This document shows positions 9,426-9,879 of a DNA stretch of 9,879 nt, piece after piece (positions within the stretch are counted from its first letter, which is position 1; each line of letters begins with the position of its first letter). The stretch is from Caulobacteraceae bacterium (GTDB lineage Bacteria > Pseudomonadota > Alphaproteobacteria > Caulobacterales > Caulobacteraceae). The translations under genes and the position numbers were made by a program. The notes below the pieces were generated by a model that saw nothing but the letters and a program-made list of their open reading frames with translations, was not told the origin of the DNA and did no database searches. The stretch spans positions 1 through 9,879 of the forward strand of contig JASLDZ010000328.1 of assembly GCA_030151985.1 (NCBI GenBank), in the 5' to 3' direction.

Positions 9426-9879
9426 GCCGCGGAGCCGACATCCGCCACACCGTCTGCCGCTCCTGCCATGCCCAGTGCGGGCTCCTGGTGGAGATGGAGG
9501 GCGGCGTCCCGGTGAAGATGTACGGGGACAAGGACAACCCGATCTTCCACGGCTTCTCCTGCATCAAGGGTCGCGAGCTGGCGACTTACCACCGCGAGCC
9601 CACACGGCTGCTTCACTCGCTGAAGAGGCAGGCGAACGGGAGCCATGCGCCGATCGCGTCCGACCTCATGGCCGACGAGATCGCCGACAAGGTGGCCGCG
9701 CTCGTGGCCGAGCACGGGCCGCGGTCGGTGGCGCTCTACGTCGGCACCCACGGCTACAACAACTTCGCGGCCAAGCACTTCGCCGAGGCCTTCATGGCCG
9801 CGATCGGATCGAAGATGGTGTTCACCAGCGTCACCATCGACCAGCCGGGCAAGGCGGTCTCGATGATGATGCACGGGGC
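9422..9879 (+). CDS. Molybdopterin oxidoreductase with N-terminal [4Fe-4S] domain, partial
   Basis: Start of a large molybdenum/tungsten bis-MGD enzyme of the DMSO reductase family; about 152 residues are visible before the window ends. The N-terminus carries Cys12, Cys15, Cys19 and Cys47 in a C-x2-C-x3-C-x27-C arrangement followed by IKGR, the classical cluster-binding Fe4S4 domain with the conserved Lys49. After it comes the beginning of the pterin-binding domain (a VALYVGTHGYNNF segment, then the start of the substrate domain). There is no twin-arginine or other export signal before the first Cys, so a cytoplasmic enzyme is expected. GTG 9422 overlaps the previous stop by four bases. The electron donor and substrate cannot be told; the neighbourhood (CoA ligase, DUF35 protein) suggests acyl or lipid metabolism. 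Confidence 0.9.
   Translation, partial: MSRGADIRHTVCRSCHAQCGLLVEMEGGVPVKMYGDKDNPIFHGFSCIKGRELATYHREPTRLLHSLKRQANGSHAPIASDLMADEIADKVAALVAEHGPRSVALYVGTHGYNNFAAKHFAEAFMAAIGSKMVFTSVTIDQPGKAVSMMMHG

Noticed and set aside
9389..9874. A 161-codon - strand frame over the DUF35 and Mo-enzyme genes
   Set aside because: Antisense shadow of two recognisable genes; the His/Val/Arg-rich product has no domain.

Overview
This is a very GC-rich window (about 70% by eye) from what looks like an alphaproteobacterium, most likely of the Caulobacterales. The clues are the alphaproteobacterial-type DnaE, a NodT-like efflux lipoprotein, a promoter upstream of dnaE that fits the Caulobacter sigma-73 consensus, and the frequent GTG starts. 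The genus is inference; there is no rRNA or other marker here.

Layout. (1) 1-2874, + strand: the C-terminal third of an RND (HAE1/AcrB-type) inner-membrane efflux pump, then its outer-membrane partner, a NodT/OprM-type lipoprotein. The partner looks broken. A palindromic repeat of about 170 bp lies between the genes and covers the place where its start should be, and a single-base deletion near 2279-2281 breaks the frame just before the conserved RRPDVRQAE motif. (2) 2889-6389, - strand and convergent with the efflux genes: dnaE, the replicative DNA polymerase III alpha subunit. A 29-codon membrane-peptide ORF (6412-6501) with a strong ribosome binding site sits immediately upstream, under a good sigma-73-like promoter. 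It would be the first cistron of the dnaE transcript. (3) 6648-7278, + strand: a two-gene toxin-antitoxin operon, a BrnT-type RNase toxin overlapped by an XRE-type helix-turn-helix antitoxin. The toxin's most likely start is a GTG just behind a TATACT -10 box and a GGGAG ribosome site. (4) 7289-8857, - strand: an AMP-forming acyl-CoA synthetase. (5) 9009 to the window end, + strand and divergent from it: a small DUF35-like OB-fold protein without any cysteine, translationally coupled through a GTGA overlap to a cytoplasmic molybdopterin oxidoreductase that runs off the window.

How the genes work together. The first pair is a multidrug or solute efflux system. The dnaE unit is core replication. 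The BrnT module is an accessory stability or stress locus in the short gap between core genes. The last three genes look like an acyl-CoA or lipid catabolic neighbourhood: a CoA ligase activates an acid, and the OB-fold protein and Mo-enzyme share a divergent control region with it.

No CRISPR array, rRNA, tRNA, transposase gene or clear rho-independent terminator was seen. The most unusual items are the palindromic element fused to a damaged efflux gene, the tiny membrane ORF ahead of dnaE, and the BrnT/HTH pairing.
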